Shown here piece after piece: positions 38,265 through 50,533 of a stretch of DNA of 64,000 bases. The translations under genes and the position numbers were made by a program. Position 1 is the stretch's first letter. Each line of letters opens with the position of its first letter. The notes under the pieces are model-generated. The model was not told the DNA's origin. It did not search any database and worked only from the letters and a program-made list of their open reading frames with translations. Source of the DNA: Nageia nagi (lineage: Eukaryota > Pinophyta); the NCBI GenBank assembly GCA_050084985.1, contig JBITNC010000002.1, forward strand, positions 18,228,001 through 18,292,000, read 5' to 3'.

Positions 38265-41200
38265 AGCCAGTATTCCAAAGGCCTTTGATGAAGGGCAATA
38301 TATATGAAATGAATGGTCTATTACCCCGGCTACGCATTTGTGACATTCACTTGTATGGAGAAAATCATTACGAACCACAGCTATTATCTCACATCTGCCC
38401 TTCAAAATCAGACTCGCCTTAGAATGGTGGATGGAAATCTGTTTTTTATTTTAAAAGCAATTTGTTAGAGTTCAAGTTGTAGATAGCCATGATCATACAT
38501 CACCATCTTGGCTGTTTTGCAGTGCACACACAGAGATATTCCGATTTACTATCTATTGTTGTCGCAACGTCGATGTTATGTTGAGAATCTATCTTACCAT
38601 ATCTTTCTTTAATTGAAAGCATTTGATGGGACAGGAGACTTGTTTTAAAGGTTTGACTGTGTGGTGGTAGATAAATGAAATGAAATGAAATGTTATTAAT
38701 GTTTATGTTGGGTTAAATGTGATGCAAGAAAGAAAAAAGAAAAAAGATCAAGAACGGTCTATGGTATGATTTGTAGGGATTACATTGTATCATTTTTGAT
38801 GGGATTTGAACATGGGATACTTTGTGAGATTGAAAAATAGAAAAATGAAAATCTATTTGTTTACGTAAGAAAATTTTAAAATTTTATTTTCAATTTAAAA
38901 TATGAAAAATTATTTCAATGAATTGCTATAATGATCTAAAAGATATAAAATTTAAGCTTAAAGATTAAGCATTTAGGTGATTACATTATGACCCTTTTTA
39001 AGAGAGATGGTTTAAGAAATGTTATAACATGTATATTATTAAAAAATGAAAGGAAAAACATTGATGAAAGAAAAGGGAGATGGACTAACTTCGTTAGGAA
39101 TGAAGAAGAAAATTTTCAAATTTAATTGTATAAAAGAGAAATTCTTCAAATTATAATTATAATTGTAATTATAATTATAAAAAGAGTCTTAATTTATATT
39201 TGTTAATTAAAATTTGTATATTTAAATTCATTTGATTTTTTAACTTTGAGAAGTTATGACAAACTATTATCTTCAGTAAGGATGGATTTTGATTCTAAAG
39301 ATGCTCGTTCTATTGTTTAAGATTATATATTGTTATATATTTTGATCCTTTTATCTAATGTTTATGTTCCATACATTTAATAAAGTAATTGAATGTGCAC
39401 ACTACTTCATTAAATCAATTAAATTAAAAATATTTTTCCCTCCATCTAAAACCTAAATGTATGATTTAATAATATAGTACTAACCCCCTATGTGACTAGC
39501 CTCACCTATTAGCTACCCTCATTTGATGCTCTCCTCCTTAATGTGTACCTCATATTATTAAATTCCTAAATATACTAAGGGTTAAAGTTAGGACAAAAAC
39601 CTAATGTGAGGGTAAAGTTAACATAGTGCTAACCTCCCATGTGACTAGCCTTACTTATTGATTACCCTCATTAATGATCCCCCCTCTTCCAAATCAAATC
39701 AAATTTATAACTTACCCAAAATCTAACCTAACCATGCTCAAATTCTAGTTATAACTAGCTTGCATGCTAAGCTTTCTAATTATCCTAAATAAAAATTAGG
39801 AGAATAATATTTAAACTCTTCCTAATGAAATTAAAGCAAATCTAATCTTGGATAACTCATATCTTTAACCCTCCTCTCTAAACTCTAGTTGGAATCTTAA
39901 TCCTCCATTATTTAAGCTAATCCAATACCTTGAGAAAATAGATAAATAAGCCAACATTTTATTTGAAAAGAGAGATGAAATATAATTGATATAACATAGT
40001 TTACAAGGGGATATGTTGACAAAATTTCCACTCAATCCAATGCTCTCTTGTGAGCTCATAACATAGTTTAATGGCTTTCAACATAGAAGTTAGTGTAGAA
40101 TGTGCATGCATTATGTTTATTTTTGTTTACCATATTTCAAAGTGTGAGTCAAATAGTATGTCCACTTCAACAATAGGCATATGGGACAATCTCAGGACCA
40201 CCCACATAAGCATAATCGAGAAATCATCAATAGAGTCAAGATTGCTCCTTAGGGAATGGTTTACAGTGTAAGATTGCTCCCTCAAGGATGGTTTGGTCCA
40301 ATATACATTTTGTACTTCCATTTCCTGTTAATTCTATTATTTTATGTATACTTAGCCTCTATTTACTATTTAGTTTGTTGAATAGGCAAATATGATAGGA
40401 ATGTGAACTTATTTATTATACTATATGTAGGTTGGACTTTATCCTTTATTATGGATCCAAGTAGTGTATCTCACTTTCTTATGTCTAGCTTGCAAGTAGT
40501 TCATTGCAAGTTTGGAGTGGTCATAAACCCATTTTCTTAAGAAACGTTAAAATCTAGTTTTGCAATCTCTTTATTTCATGTTTGATGGCTATATGAAGTC
40601 ACTTTCTATTGGCCATTGAAGCCACCCTTGTAACCCAATGGAATAATTGAATGGAATATAAAGCTAGTTGTTAGGGATCTTTCAGGTGTCATTTCCAATG
40701 CTTACACAAAGAACACCAATAATTTAAAAAATATTAATTATTTAAAAGTTTCTAAAAATATAATGGATACTAATAATTTTGCTAATATTAATATGTTAGA
40801 GAAAATTTTAATTTGATTAAAACCAATCTAAATATAATTCTTACATAAATTTAAGGAGATTATACATAAGATTAAGTAGTTGGAATTTTTAATCAAAAGT
40901 TGATCATGATAATGACATGATGATTATCTTAAAGACAAATATCTCAATCAATTAAATCAATGCTAACTAGTAACTACTATAGGTTATGATATGTAATCAC
41001 TAGATGTTGATAGGATACGTAGATCCTCAAATAGAGATTCCTTACCCAATGAATTATTTTATTATTGATACACTTAAATTCATGAACACAATATCATAAA
41101 ATAGAAAATAGGAATTTATCATAAAATAAAAATACACAAAAATTCTACATAAAGATTTATACTAACTTTCCTTCCAATATGGAAGTAGTCTAGTTTGTTT

Positions 41201-42589
41201 GTCTTCTTATCAATTATTTGCAAAGGGAGTATTACATCAACTAAGAATCAAGAGTAAAATGATATCCTTAATATTTTCTCTCAATCTCATACATTTCTGC
41301 AAACACTTTGATAAACAAAGAAATAGACTTCTTTCTCATGCACCAACATCTAAAATCCGTCAATTCCTTTACAAAAAAGCTCTCCAAAAATTTAATAATT
41401 GAAACATACATCCTTCTAAATTCCTCTTAGTTGTTTCAACTTCCTACTCAAACTCCACCACTACTTAAATCTCTTCAACTCCCCTTTTGACATGTGTCGA
41501 GTCGTTACAATATTGTAGAAGAAGATCGATGGTTGTTGGGCAATTAATGATAAAGTGGATCTTTAATCATATTACCATGTTGTGATTTTCAAAACCAGTG
41601 TTTTCCTTGACTTTCAAGTTTGGTCATAATTGATCTCAAAATTTGAAGCACTTAGAGTCCAAATATTGAAAAAGGTTACTTTAGTAAAAACGTAGTGCTC
41701 AAAGTCTAGTTTTCAAATATGTAATTTATTCCAATACTTAGATCATAGAAATAAATTTTTTATAGGAGTGTTTAAAATTCATTGTTTAAAAATACAATTT
41801 CAGGACCACACTTCCATCGTATCCATCAAGCATAATTGGACCTAAATTAAAATATTTTATTAAATTCTTTTAGGTAAATATACCTAAGATACTAAAGATT
41901 GTGCATGATATTATTTTGTAATTTTTTCATGAATATTTTTTTTATTAAATCTTTATATGGCCTAATTGTCATTTCAAAAAGTGCTCATGTCCACCAAGCA
42001 TAATTTGACCCAAACTTATCATTTTTATTTTTTTAAACTTGTGAAGAATTATATGCAAATTGTGCACATATATTTATTTTTCACAATTTCAAAAAATAAA
42101 AGTTATTAAATAAATATGAAATCCCATTTTTCAAAGTTTATGGACCCTCTAAATAATTGAAAATTATATTAAAAATACAAAATCTAATCCAATTATAAAA
42201 AATAACATATTTGAAATATGCACTCTCTCATCTACAACCCTCTAAACTTTTGTGAAAAAATTCTTCAAAAAACATCATCAAACACATGCAAAATTTTGAT
42301 AAATTCCATTGCCATTAATATGACCTTGAAGTTCCAGGTCCAAAGCCAAGGGTCATCTCATCGAACCTAATTCCAAGCTAAAAGGATAAGTAGAAATTTC
42401 AAATTTAAGGATCAAGATCCTGGGGGTGGTATCTTAGGGGTTATTTCATGCATTTATACTTTTTAGGTATTGAGATCTCGATCCCCCTTGAGATCCAAGG
42501 GGGCGGGATTCCAATCAAGCTCGAGAATATCGAGGGATCATATCCTAAGCACTAAACAAAACTAAGTCCCAATACTTCCTCTAAAGTGG
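38265..42589. other. Long intergenic stretch, one dispersed repeat copy
   Basis: The first few hundred bases are the 5' flank of the glucosidase gene; I see no clear TATA box. No gene is recognised. 39130-39180 is a palindromic AATTATAATTATAATT run. 39475-39520 and 39615-39665 repeat GTGACTAGCCTCACCTATT-type sequence about 140 bp apart. 40700-40980 is an uninterrupted copy of the repeat split at 23755/34800. 41820-42050 contains a CATCAAGCATAATTGGACC direct repeat. CCCCCTT/AAGGGGG at 42492-42512 can form a hairpin. Confidence 0.5.
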
Positions 42590-43980
42590 GACTCATTTCT
42601 TGCACTTATCATCTCTAGGATCCATCCTTCTTCATAATTAATACCACAGGTGATCCACATGGAGATGTACTAGGTTTGATTACCCCTTGGTCCAAAAGCT
42701 CCCAAATCTACTTTTTAATCTCCTCACACTCCATAAGGGATTATCAATATAGACCAATGTTCATAAGTGGAGAATTAGGTAGTAATTGAATCTCATGTTC
42801 AATTTCCTGCTTGGGTGGTAAACCTTTTGGTTCAATGAAAAACCTCTTAAAACTCATGAAAAAGGGTCCGCACTTACATATGTTGTAAACCTATTAAAAC
42901 TCAAACTTTAATATGGTACCAATAGAATCTCTATCCAAAGGTCTAATGACTACAATAACAAACCTCTTACTAGCATTGATAAGTCTCTTTACATTATGAG
43001 CATTAACACTATAGGATTTTCCTTTCTTAATTAACCTATATTGATTTAATCTTGTATAATATATAACATCTCTATTATAGAGATAAGGACTCCCAAACAC
43101 CATGCTACAATTATCAAAATGAACTATGTCAACAACCATCTCACCAATGAAGCTTTTATTTATTGTGAAGGTCAACTTACATTTTATGGTGACCTAGAAT
43201 TTAGCATCTTTGTCCACCCATCCTAAATAATGGTTATAATTCTTCAATCCCAACTTATTCATCAAGTGCTCTACAATGAGGTTTACATGTGAGCTCAGAT
43301 TAAAGATTGAATAAATTTGGGTCTTCTTAGCTTGAATCTTGAGATGGAAGAGTTGCATTTTATTCTCCTCTTCATCTTCTTCCTTCTTATTCTTGTTAGC
43401 CTCCTTGTTAACCTTATGAATTATTTTTGCAAAAATAATATCTTCATCTACCTCAGAACTATCATCTACACTTTCACTCTTAGTGACCATAGCACTCTTC
43501 TTTTCAGAAGTTCTCTTTCTATGTGGGTTCTTTTTAGGGTGAAGCTTACAACACTTATTTTTAATATGACCATCCCTATCGTAACGTGAACAATAACAAT
43601 ATCTTTCCTCTTTCTTGGTAGTGTTAGTATTCTTGCTCTCTTGTGATTTTGCTTTTCCCTTGTCTTGATATTTCCCTTTATAAGGTCTATCTTTCCTTAG
43701 TTGACTTTGGTTGGAGTGCTCACCTAATTGCTTCTTATCTCCATCTTCCTCCATGTATTATGCTTGCACACTTACTTGGTCTATATCTTTTAGATTGAAT
43801 AACATAATGGTCCATCTCAGATAATTATAAAGTCCTCCAATATATTTCATCATAATTTATGGATCTTTCAAAGAAATTTTGAACAAGGTAGCTTGCTTCC
43901 TAAACTCTATGGTGTACTCTTTATTAGTTTGTGGTTGAATTGCATATGAATTTGAATTATTGACGTTTCAAGTCCAATCT
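42590..43980 (-). pseudogene. Ty3/gypsy gag-protease-RT fragment
   Basis: Read from high to low coordinates, the C-terminal gag helix region comes first (KEYTIEFRKQATLFKISL, then YIGGLYNYLRWTIMLFN, 43960-43790). Next is a basic region with a CCHC-like YCYCSRYDRDGHIKNKC and KLHPKKNP (43620-43540). A retroviral-type protease region follows (43310-42894), with FNLSSHVNLI where the active-site Asp would be expected, then GEMVVDIVHFDNCSMVFGSPYLYNRD. The start of RT is at about 42740-42640 ([20 protein letters not shown], then MKKDGS). The frame changes at least twice and several stops occur. RNase H, integrase and LTRs are not seen. It is a truncated relic. Confidence 0.75.
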
Positions 43981-44193
43981 ATGGGACCGATCTTCAAAAT
44001 TATTGAATGAAGAAAATAACATGTAGTCTTCTGCTTTAAGTAGAGATAAGTAATACCCAAATTTGTAAAATCAATATTGACCTTATATATTTATTAAATA
44101 CCAAAAATATAAATAAAGTTAAATTCTACATAAAAATATCTTTCCAACGATGTAAAGAACATGAAAAACTAAGTTAAAATGCAAAATTTATGG

Positions 44194-44823
44194 CTATTTT
44201 AGTATCATATTATTTTTCCTTCTATGTTTGTAAATTAGGTAAAAAATTGGTAACCATGCCCTACTAATATCAACACCTTGGTCTCTATTAATATTATTAG
44301 GTTTAAGTTTAATTTCAGTAGCTTCTCTAATTCTTCGTTCTTGGAATTTATCACATCTAGCTAGGACTTCAATCTTATCCATGAGTATATGGTGTTTAAT
44401 TTTATCTACATGTTTAGTAAGGGTAGATTTGATTATTCTATTATATTGTAAATCAACACAATGTTGTTTAACTCTTTCATGTATTAACCTACCTATTTCA
44501 CCAATGTAACAAGTTCAACACTCACACATTATCTTATATACACCTTTATGTTGTAAGGGTTCTAGGTGGTCCTTCGCAGATATGAACATGTTCTCTAATT
44601 TATTGAGAGGAAGAAAAATTATCTTAATATGTGCTTTCATTAATATTTTGGCTAAATTATCACTTAAACCCTTAATATAAGGAAGGTATTCTACCCCTAT
44701 ATATGAATTAGTATCATTATGGTCTAGTCTCTCATTAGTTTTTCCTCTTTCTATCTTATTCCATTCATGTCTAATCTCTTTAGTAGAATAACCATTACTC
44801 ATTATTGTTTTGATTAGATGCAT
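44194..44823 (-). pseudogene. PLE GIY-YIG endonuclease remnant
   Basis: This is the nicking endonuclease domain that primes PLE integration. It is in one frame, different from the RT frame: two shifts lie near 44905-44960, where LDALVYKK.. passes to GVLNTLIARAFRI. GVYKIMCEC is the GIY half and CYIGEIGRLIHERVKQH the YIG half with its conserved Arg and His. An in-frame TGA (44515-44517) falls between them, three residues before CYIG. The C-terminal part (KFQERRIREATEIKL) is well preserved. It cannot be made as a fusion with RT without readthrough and frame restoration. Confidence 0.8.
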
Positions 44824-45034
44824 TTGCTCTTTATGTATATGGTAATTATCTGAAATTCTAAAAGCTCTAGCTATAAGAGTATTGAGTACCCCATCTTTTG
44901 AGCATAATTATGATGAGATGAAGCATGCAAGTATATGTCTATATGTGTCTTTTTTCTATATACCTCATCAAGTCCCCATTATCCTTTTTATACACTAGTG
45001 CATCTAGGAAAGGTATCTTACTATCATGTTCAAT

Positions 45035-46117
45035 TTATTTTGTAAATTGAATAAAATCATCAATTGAATTAAGGTGGTTATGAAAAACTTCAAGAGAATC
45101 TTTTCTGTGTGGCCAATTCATATTTGTGTCATCCACATATCTATCCCACCATTCTGGTTTTAAAGGAAATGAATTAAGAACCTTTGTTTCAAACCACTCC
45201 ATATATAAGTTGGCAATAATGGGAGATAATGGAGATCCCATTGCTACCCCATGCACTTGTTCATAGAAATCCCCTTTGTAACTAAAAAATGTAGTTTCAA
45301 GGCATATTTTAATAAAACCTAATGTATCATGGTTTACTAAGTTAGATATAACCTTATGTGCTTTATCTATAGGGATTTTTGTGTATAAGGAAACAACATC
45401 AAAACTAACCAAAATATCACCATCATTAACTTTGTGATTATTTAACTTGCTTATAAAATGTTCAGAGTTCTTAATGCATGAAGATGTCTTACCTAATAGA
45501 TGTTTTATTTTTTCCTCAGCTAAATATTTAGGTAACTCATAATTTGGGAAATCAATGGTATCCACAATGGGTCTAATTGGAATACCTTCGTTATGTATTT
45601 TTGGGGCCCCATATATCCTAGGTATAATTAATCTTTTAGGAATTAGTCTTTTCTTGGTTTCCTCATCTAAATAAGAGGCTAAGATAGCTTTCTTTACTTT
45701 CTTGATAATTTTATTCAAGGGGTTAATATTTAATTTATTATAGCTACCTGAAGAAATAAGATGATCTAACATTTTTGCATGGTATTCATTAACATCAAGA
45801 ACTACAGTTGCATTTCCTTTATTCTCTTTAAGTATGACAATATCTTTTTTATTTTTCAATTCTCTTAAAGCAATCTCTTCATGCTTGGAAATATTTCTCC
45901 TTGGTGGTTTTGCCTTTTTTAATACTCTTACACAATCTTGGAGAATATTTTCGACCATATTATTAGGAAGATATTTTATAGCTAACTCAATACCACAAAT
46001 GAATTTTTCATAAGGAATTTTCTTGGGAGTGATAGCAAAATTAAGACCCTTATTTAAAATATTAATAGCATGATTACTTAGAACAACACTAGAGAGATTA
46101 ACAACACCTTTGAACAT
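45035..46117 (-). CDS. PLE reverse transcriptase, open for 360 codons
   Basis: The protein copies PLE RNA into DNA at a nicked target. The N-terminal region (KGLNFAITPKKIPYEKF) and the KGNATVVLDVNEY motif are typical of PLE RT. They are followed by IPRIYGAPKIHNEGIPIRPI, motif A LVSFDVVSLYTKIPI, the B region HGVAMGSPLSPIIANLYM, and the catalytic box YVDD at residues 327-330 with DTNMNWPH after it. The ATG at 46117 is the first in a frame open upstream to 46273, so the true start may lie further 5'. A TAA at 45035-45037 ends the frame, but the homologous reading continues in frame for another 30 residues (KIPFLDALVYKK), so the protein is cut short. The polymerase core is intact in sequence. Confidence 0.85.
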   Translation of the reverse strand: MFKGVVNLSSVVLSNHAINILNKGLNFAITPKKIPYEKFICGIELAIKYLPNNMVENILQDCVRVLKKAKPPRRNISKHEEIALRELKNKKDIVILKENKGNATVVLDVNEYHAKMLDHLISSGSYNKLNINPLNKIIKKVKKAILASYLDEETKKRLIPKRLIIPRIYGAPKIHNEGIPIRPIVDTIDFPNYELPKYLAEEKIKHLLGKTSSCIKNSEHFISKLNNHKVNDGDILVSFDVVSLYTKIPIDKAHKVISNLVNHDTLGFIKICLETTFFSYKGDFYEQVHGVAMGSPLSPIIANLYMEWFETKVLNSFPLKPEWWDRYVDDTNMNWPHRKDSLEVFHNHLNSIDDFIQFTK

Positions 46118-46265
46118 AGACTTTTTAGAATTTCTAGGTAAGCATTGTGCATTAGATATAACTAAATAATTAACATGGCAAGGAGAGGGAGGAGGAGAGT
46201 GTATTTCATAAGATGATATATAAGTATTAAAATATGAAGAAGATGCTTCAATTATAGAAGATGAA

Positions 46266-46716
46266 TGAAGAAATTAGCCCTTTCTAAATTAACTTCTAAT
46301 CTCCCAAGATCTCAAGAAGACACTTTCAACATCAACACAATAACTAAATCCAATCACACAGATAACACAAGATATAAAGTGGTTCCTCCCTCCTTGGGAG
46401 TATGTCCACTAACTAAGATCTTATTCTCAAGGACCTCTCTTACAAAATATCTTTTTTTTTCTCACTCTTACTCTAAACCTATAGCAAAGCTTGTATTACA
46501 ATTGTGTAACTAGAGAAGGGGAGGGTTCTTCTCTTTTTATAACAAGAAACCCACTCTATAATTAATCTGTTTTCTATTTTTAATTTTTTACCTATTTTTA
46601 ATCTTTCTCCTATTTTTATTTCCTTAATACTTTAAGGTATCTAATGATACTTTAATTATTAAGTCAATTTACATTAAGAAGAAATATTACACAATATTAC
46701 ATTAAAAATTCTAACA
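46266..46716 (-). repeat. copia-3 3' LTR
   Basis: This 451-bp LTR has ends TGAAGAAATTAG and TTCTAACA. It shares GTGGTTCCTCCCTCCTTGGGAGTA with the copia-5 LTR. A variant of the U3 palindrome (TTAAGGTATCTAATGATACTTTAA) lies near 46630-46655. Confidence 0.8.
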
Positions 46717-47734
46717 CTCCTTTTTAATGTAATATTAGTATAGTGTAAAGAGGAGAAGAAAGATAGAGTAAGAGAGAGTTATCCTCCAAAGAGATACAAG
46801 CGAAGATGAGAACTTTTACATCATTGAGAAATAAGAAGGATCTTAGTTTGAGACTCATTATAATACCATTTAACAAAATGGTTTACAATACAATAATTAA
46901 CCATAATTGGTTTCATTATAAGTGTAATCAATCAAAGTTGAGTAGACATATGAGCTTCTATGAGCCTACCAACATGAAGTAACCTACACTCTCAAAATGA
47001 AACTTGTAAGGTACAAGAAGCTCATAAACATAATCAATTAGATGCATCATATAACATTAATATCAATCACAAGATAAATGAACTAAGTAATGCCATCCAT
47101 AAACTGATCAATGATGCACTATAAGTCATCACAAAGATGCCAAGTTAATACTTATAGTCATCTATTATATATAAAAATATGTGTTCATCAACAACAACAA
47201 AATATATGTGCATATATAAGCTACTCACTTATGAATAACCAAATAATGCTAACAAACATATATTGATTCTTCACATAGTGATAACAAAATAAAATGTACC
47301 ATGAGTTCCTCACACAGAGCGAACTAACCATGAAGGTGAACATTTAGATCAACACTATATAGCAAAAATAGCCTCCTAAGAATGAAGTTGTCATTAAAAA
47401 CATGAATTCAACCTTCACTTTCCCTTAACGATAACTTCACTACCATAAGAAACTTTCAAAGTGTGCATAACAAAGTTTCTAAAGTAGTTAGTGAATAAAG
47501 TAGGAGAAACAAAGTCAAATGAATAGAGCTGTAATTGTTCCATCAAGAACTTTCTCCCTGATATAATATGCTTGGATTTAAGGTACACTATAAGTCATCA
47601 CTAAGATGCCATGCCCATACTTATAATTACCAAACAAAAGAATGTATAAACAAAGTATACAAACCAAATAAAATTTCAACAATTTTATTAAGAAGGAAGA
47701 AATTACAATGGATTCAACGAGAATTCAATATTTA

Positions 47735-50165
47735 CTCCCTTTTTGAGGGCAACTTCACCAATCCAATAGACTACCTAAGCTTACAGAATTGAGCTTTAAA
47801 AAAGTGTTTGGTGAACAAATCAAAAGAGTTTAGGATTGATGGACAATATTGCAAGTGTATAAGACCATCTAGAACCTTCTTTCTGATGCAGTGGGCTTGG
47901 ATTTTTACATATTTTATTCTCTGATGAAAAATAGGATTCTTTTCCAAAGTAATAGTTGAGTGATTATTTGAAGAAATTTGAAATGGATGAACTTATTTAT
48001 ACCCTATTTTTTTCAGAAGATGTCTCAACCAAATGTCTTCCTGAGTTGCAACTGACTTTGCATGATATTCAACCTCAATGGTGGAGAGAGCAGTAGTAGG
48101 CTACTTCTTGAATGCCCAAGAGATAGCACCTGAACCAATGTTAAACACATAAGTAAAGGTTGATTTCTTGTCATCTCTATCTTCTCGATAGTTAGAATAT
48201 GAGAATATTGAGAGAGCAAACAAAGAAAACTTATCATACTTGAGAGCAAGATCCTTAGTGCCTATTACATACCTCAAAATTTGCTTAACAACATTGAAGT
48301 GCTCAACATATGACTTTTGCATAAAGCAAGTCATCAAATTCATAGCAAAGGTAATATCTAGCCTAGAGATAATCAAATAAAGAAGACTACCAATTAGTTG
48401 TTTGTAATGTGTAACATCTACCAATTGAGAGTTGGAACTAAGAGACAAAGTGATTCCAGAAGAAACTAGGGTTGCAGCATGCTTGCACTTCTCCATTCCA
48501 AAAATTTTCAAGATATCTAAGAGATACTTTGATTGATTAAGATAATTGCAATCCTTGTATTGGTACACTTGCATACCAAGGCAGTAGTGCAATAGACCAA
48601 GATTAATAATTTTAAGAGTTACCTTAAGTTTGGATATGTAGTCTTGTATGAGGACTATATTATTCCCTATAATCAACAAATCATCCACATAAAGAAGAAT
48701 CTAGATCAAGTCTTATCTTTGGTTGAGCACATAAAGATCTGATTCAGAGAAGCATTTAGAAAATCCAATATCTTCAAAGTATCTTGAAATTTTTTTTTAC
48801 CATGCCCTTGGTGCTTACTTAATTCCATATAAAGACTTCTTTAATTTGCACACAAAATATTCTTTGCCTTCAACAACAAACCCTTTTGATTGATTCATGT
48901 GGATTTTCACATCTAAGTCACCATTGAGAAAAGTGCTCTTGATATCAAGTTTAAAAACTTTCCATCCTTGAGCTGCTGAAAGAGTAAGAATTAGCCTAAC
49001 AGTAGGTATCTTTACCACTAGATCAAAGGTTTTCTCATAATCAATTCCTTATTTTTGAACGAAACCCTTAGCTACTAACCTTTCTTTGTATTTCTCAATC
49101 TCTTCAATTGAGTTATATTTGACCTTATAAATCTATTTATTTCTAATCACATTGCGTTCATTAGGATAAGGAACCAAATCCCAAGTTTAATTCTTCATTA
49201 GAGCCACATACTCCACATTCATTGCATTCATCCAGCACTCATGATTTGAAACTTTTTTGTAGGATGAGGGCTCTCATTCTTGCAATCAATTTTAGTATAT
49301 AAGAATTTATTAATGGTCACACTCCTTGTTATCCTTTGTGTTGGAGAGTTTTGTTCCTTAGGTGATAAATCCACAGTAACATCCAACCAGTTAAAAAGCA
49401 ATAGAAGAATCATCACCCTCATCAAGGTTCATATAAGAAGTATACTTTTCAGGTAGTTTATTAAACTTTACATCCCTTGACACAAAGACTACACGGGAAG
49501 AAGGTTGGTATAGCATGTAGTCTCTATTTTGATTATCATAGCCCACAAATATACACTTTTTAGATCTCTTATCAAGCTTCTTTATTTTCTTAAGAATAAC
49601 AAAGGCATAACCATCACAACCAAAGATATTAAAATGAGATATGTTAGGTTTATTTCCTATCCATGGCTCATGCAGAGTTTTATCTTCAATTGCTTTCGTA
49701 GGACACCTATTGAAGATGTAGATTGTAGTATTTACAACTTCACCCCATAAGAAGCTAGGAAGATCTCCCAACATGCATCTTGCTATTTTTTGAATGGTTT
49801 TATTCTTCCTTTTGGAAACACCATTCTGCTAAGGAGTGTAAGGGATATTAAATTACCTTTTGATTCCATACTTGTTATAAAAAATCATTGAATTCATTGC
49901 TATTATACTTATCCCCATTATTAGATCTCAACATCTTGATTTTGAATCTAGACTAATTTTCTACCAAGGCCTTGAAATATTTGAACCTATCAAAAGTTTG
50001 ATCCTTGTGCTTTAGAATATAACCAAATATCATCCTACTAAAGTCATTGGTGAAGGTCAAGATATAAGATGCTCCCCTAAATAACTTGGTCAAAAATAGA
50101 CCCATCAACTATGAATACACAAGACGAAAAGGTTTAGTTGCAGTTGTTGCCTTATCTTTTTCAAA
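47735..50165 (-). pseudogene. copia-3 pol remnant (integrase, RT, RNase H)
   Basis: Open pieces on the minus strand are integrase C-terminus 49774-49391 (SFLWGEVVNTTIYIFNRCPT), RT N-terminal part 49018-48815 (VFKLDIKSTFLNGDLDVKIH, KLKKSLYGIK), and RT C-terminus with the RNase H start 48688-48101. The last begins at DDLLIIGNN of the catalytic box and contains GLLHYCLGMQVYQ and SRLDITFAMNL. Stops and frameshifts separate them; RNase H continues in pieces to about 47735. About 80-85% of residues match copia-5 by eye. Confidence 0.8.
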
Positions 50166-50533
50166 TATATAAGATATCATAACAAATTATTTATCTAAAA
50201 TATGGCTAAGCATATTTTAGAAAGGTCAAATAAATTACCTTTACCAACTTCCAAACTCATAGTCATTAATGTGTCTCTAACAACTAATGCACCATTCATA
50301 AGGGAAGTTTCAAATATATAAATTAATCATTAAGGCATTTTGGTCATAAGATTAGAAGCTATACAAAAGCCTTCAAATAAATGCTTTATTTAATATGCTA
50401 CAAGATAAGATTTACTTAACTATGATCTCTTAACTATAGAATCTATAATTCAACTTCTTTATAGAGACGTACAAATTGTAAATAATGCCAATTTGACCAT
50501 GCTACTAGTCAAGATGCAACTGATGGATGAAGG
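50166..50533. other. Short unassigned stretch between copia-3 and copia-4
   Basis: No gene is seen. A piece near 50490-50525 (GACCATGCTACTAGTCAAGATG) is similar, in inverted orientation, to LARD-1 interior sequence near 21178-21215 (CATCTTGACTAGTAGCATAATC). It may be a fragment of that family. Confidence 0.4.

Larger units (their letters stand above)
44190..46265 (-). mobile_element. Penelope-like element (PLE) with GIY-YIG endonuclease
   Basis: PLEs are retroelements with a telomerase-related RT and a C-terminal GIY-YIG endonuclease that cuts the target for priming. The minus strand shows an RT (46117-45035) followed by the endonuclease (44823-44194) with a decayed linker. EN-bearing PLEs in land plants are known chiefly from conifers (the Dryad group). 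The 5' side stops at the copia-3 LTR at 46266, so the element is interrupted or truncated there. No terminal repeats were found. Confidence 0.85.
46266..50165 (-). mobile_element. copia-3: truncated Ty1/copia element
   Basis: It has its 3' LTR, a short PPT (CTCCTTTTTAATG complement), RNase H, RT and integrase on the minus strand, then breaks off within the integrase zinc region near 50165. Gag, leader, PBS and 5' LTR are missing. The LTR begins exactly where the PLE frame ends, so one element interrupts or borders the other. Confidence 0.8.
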
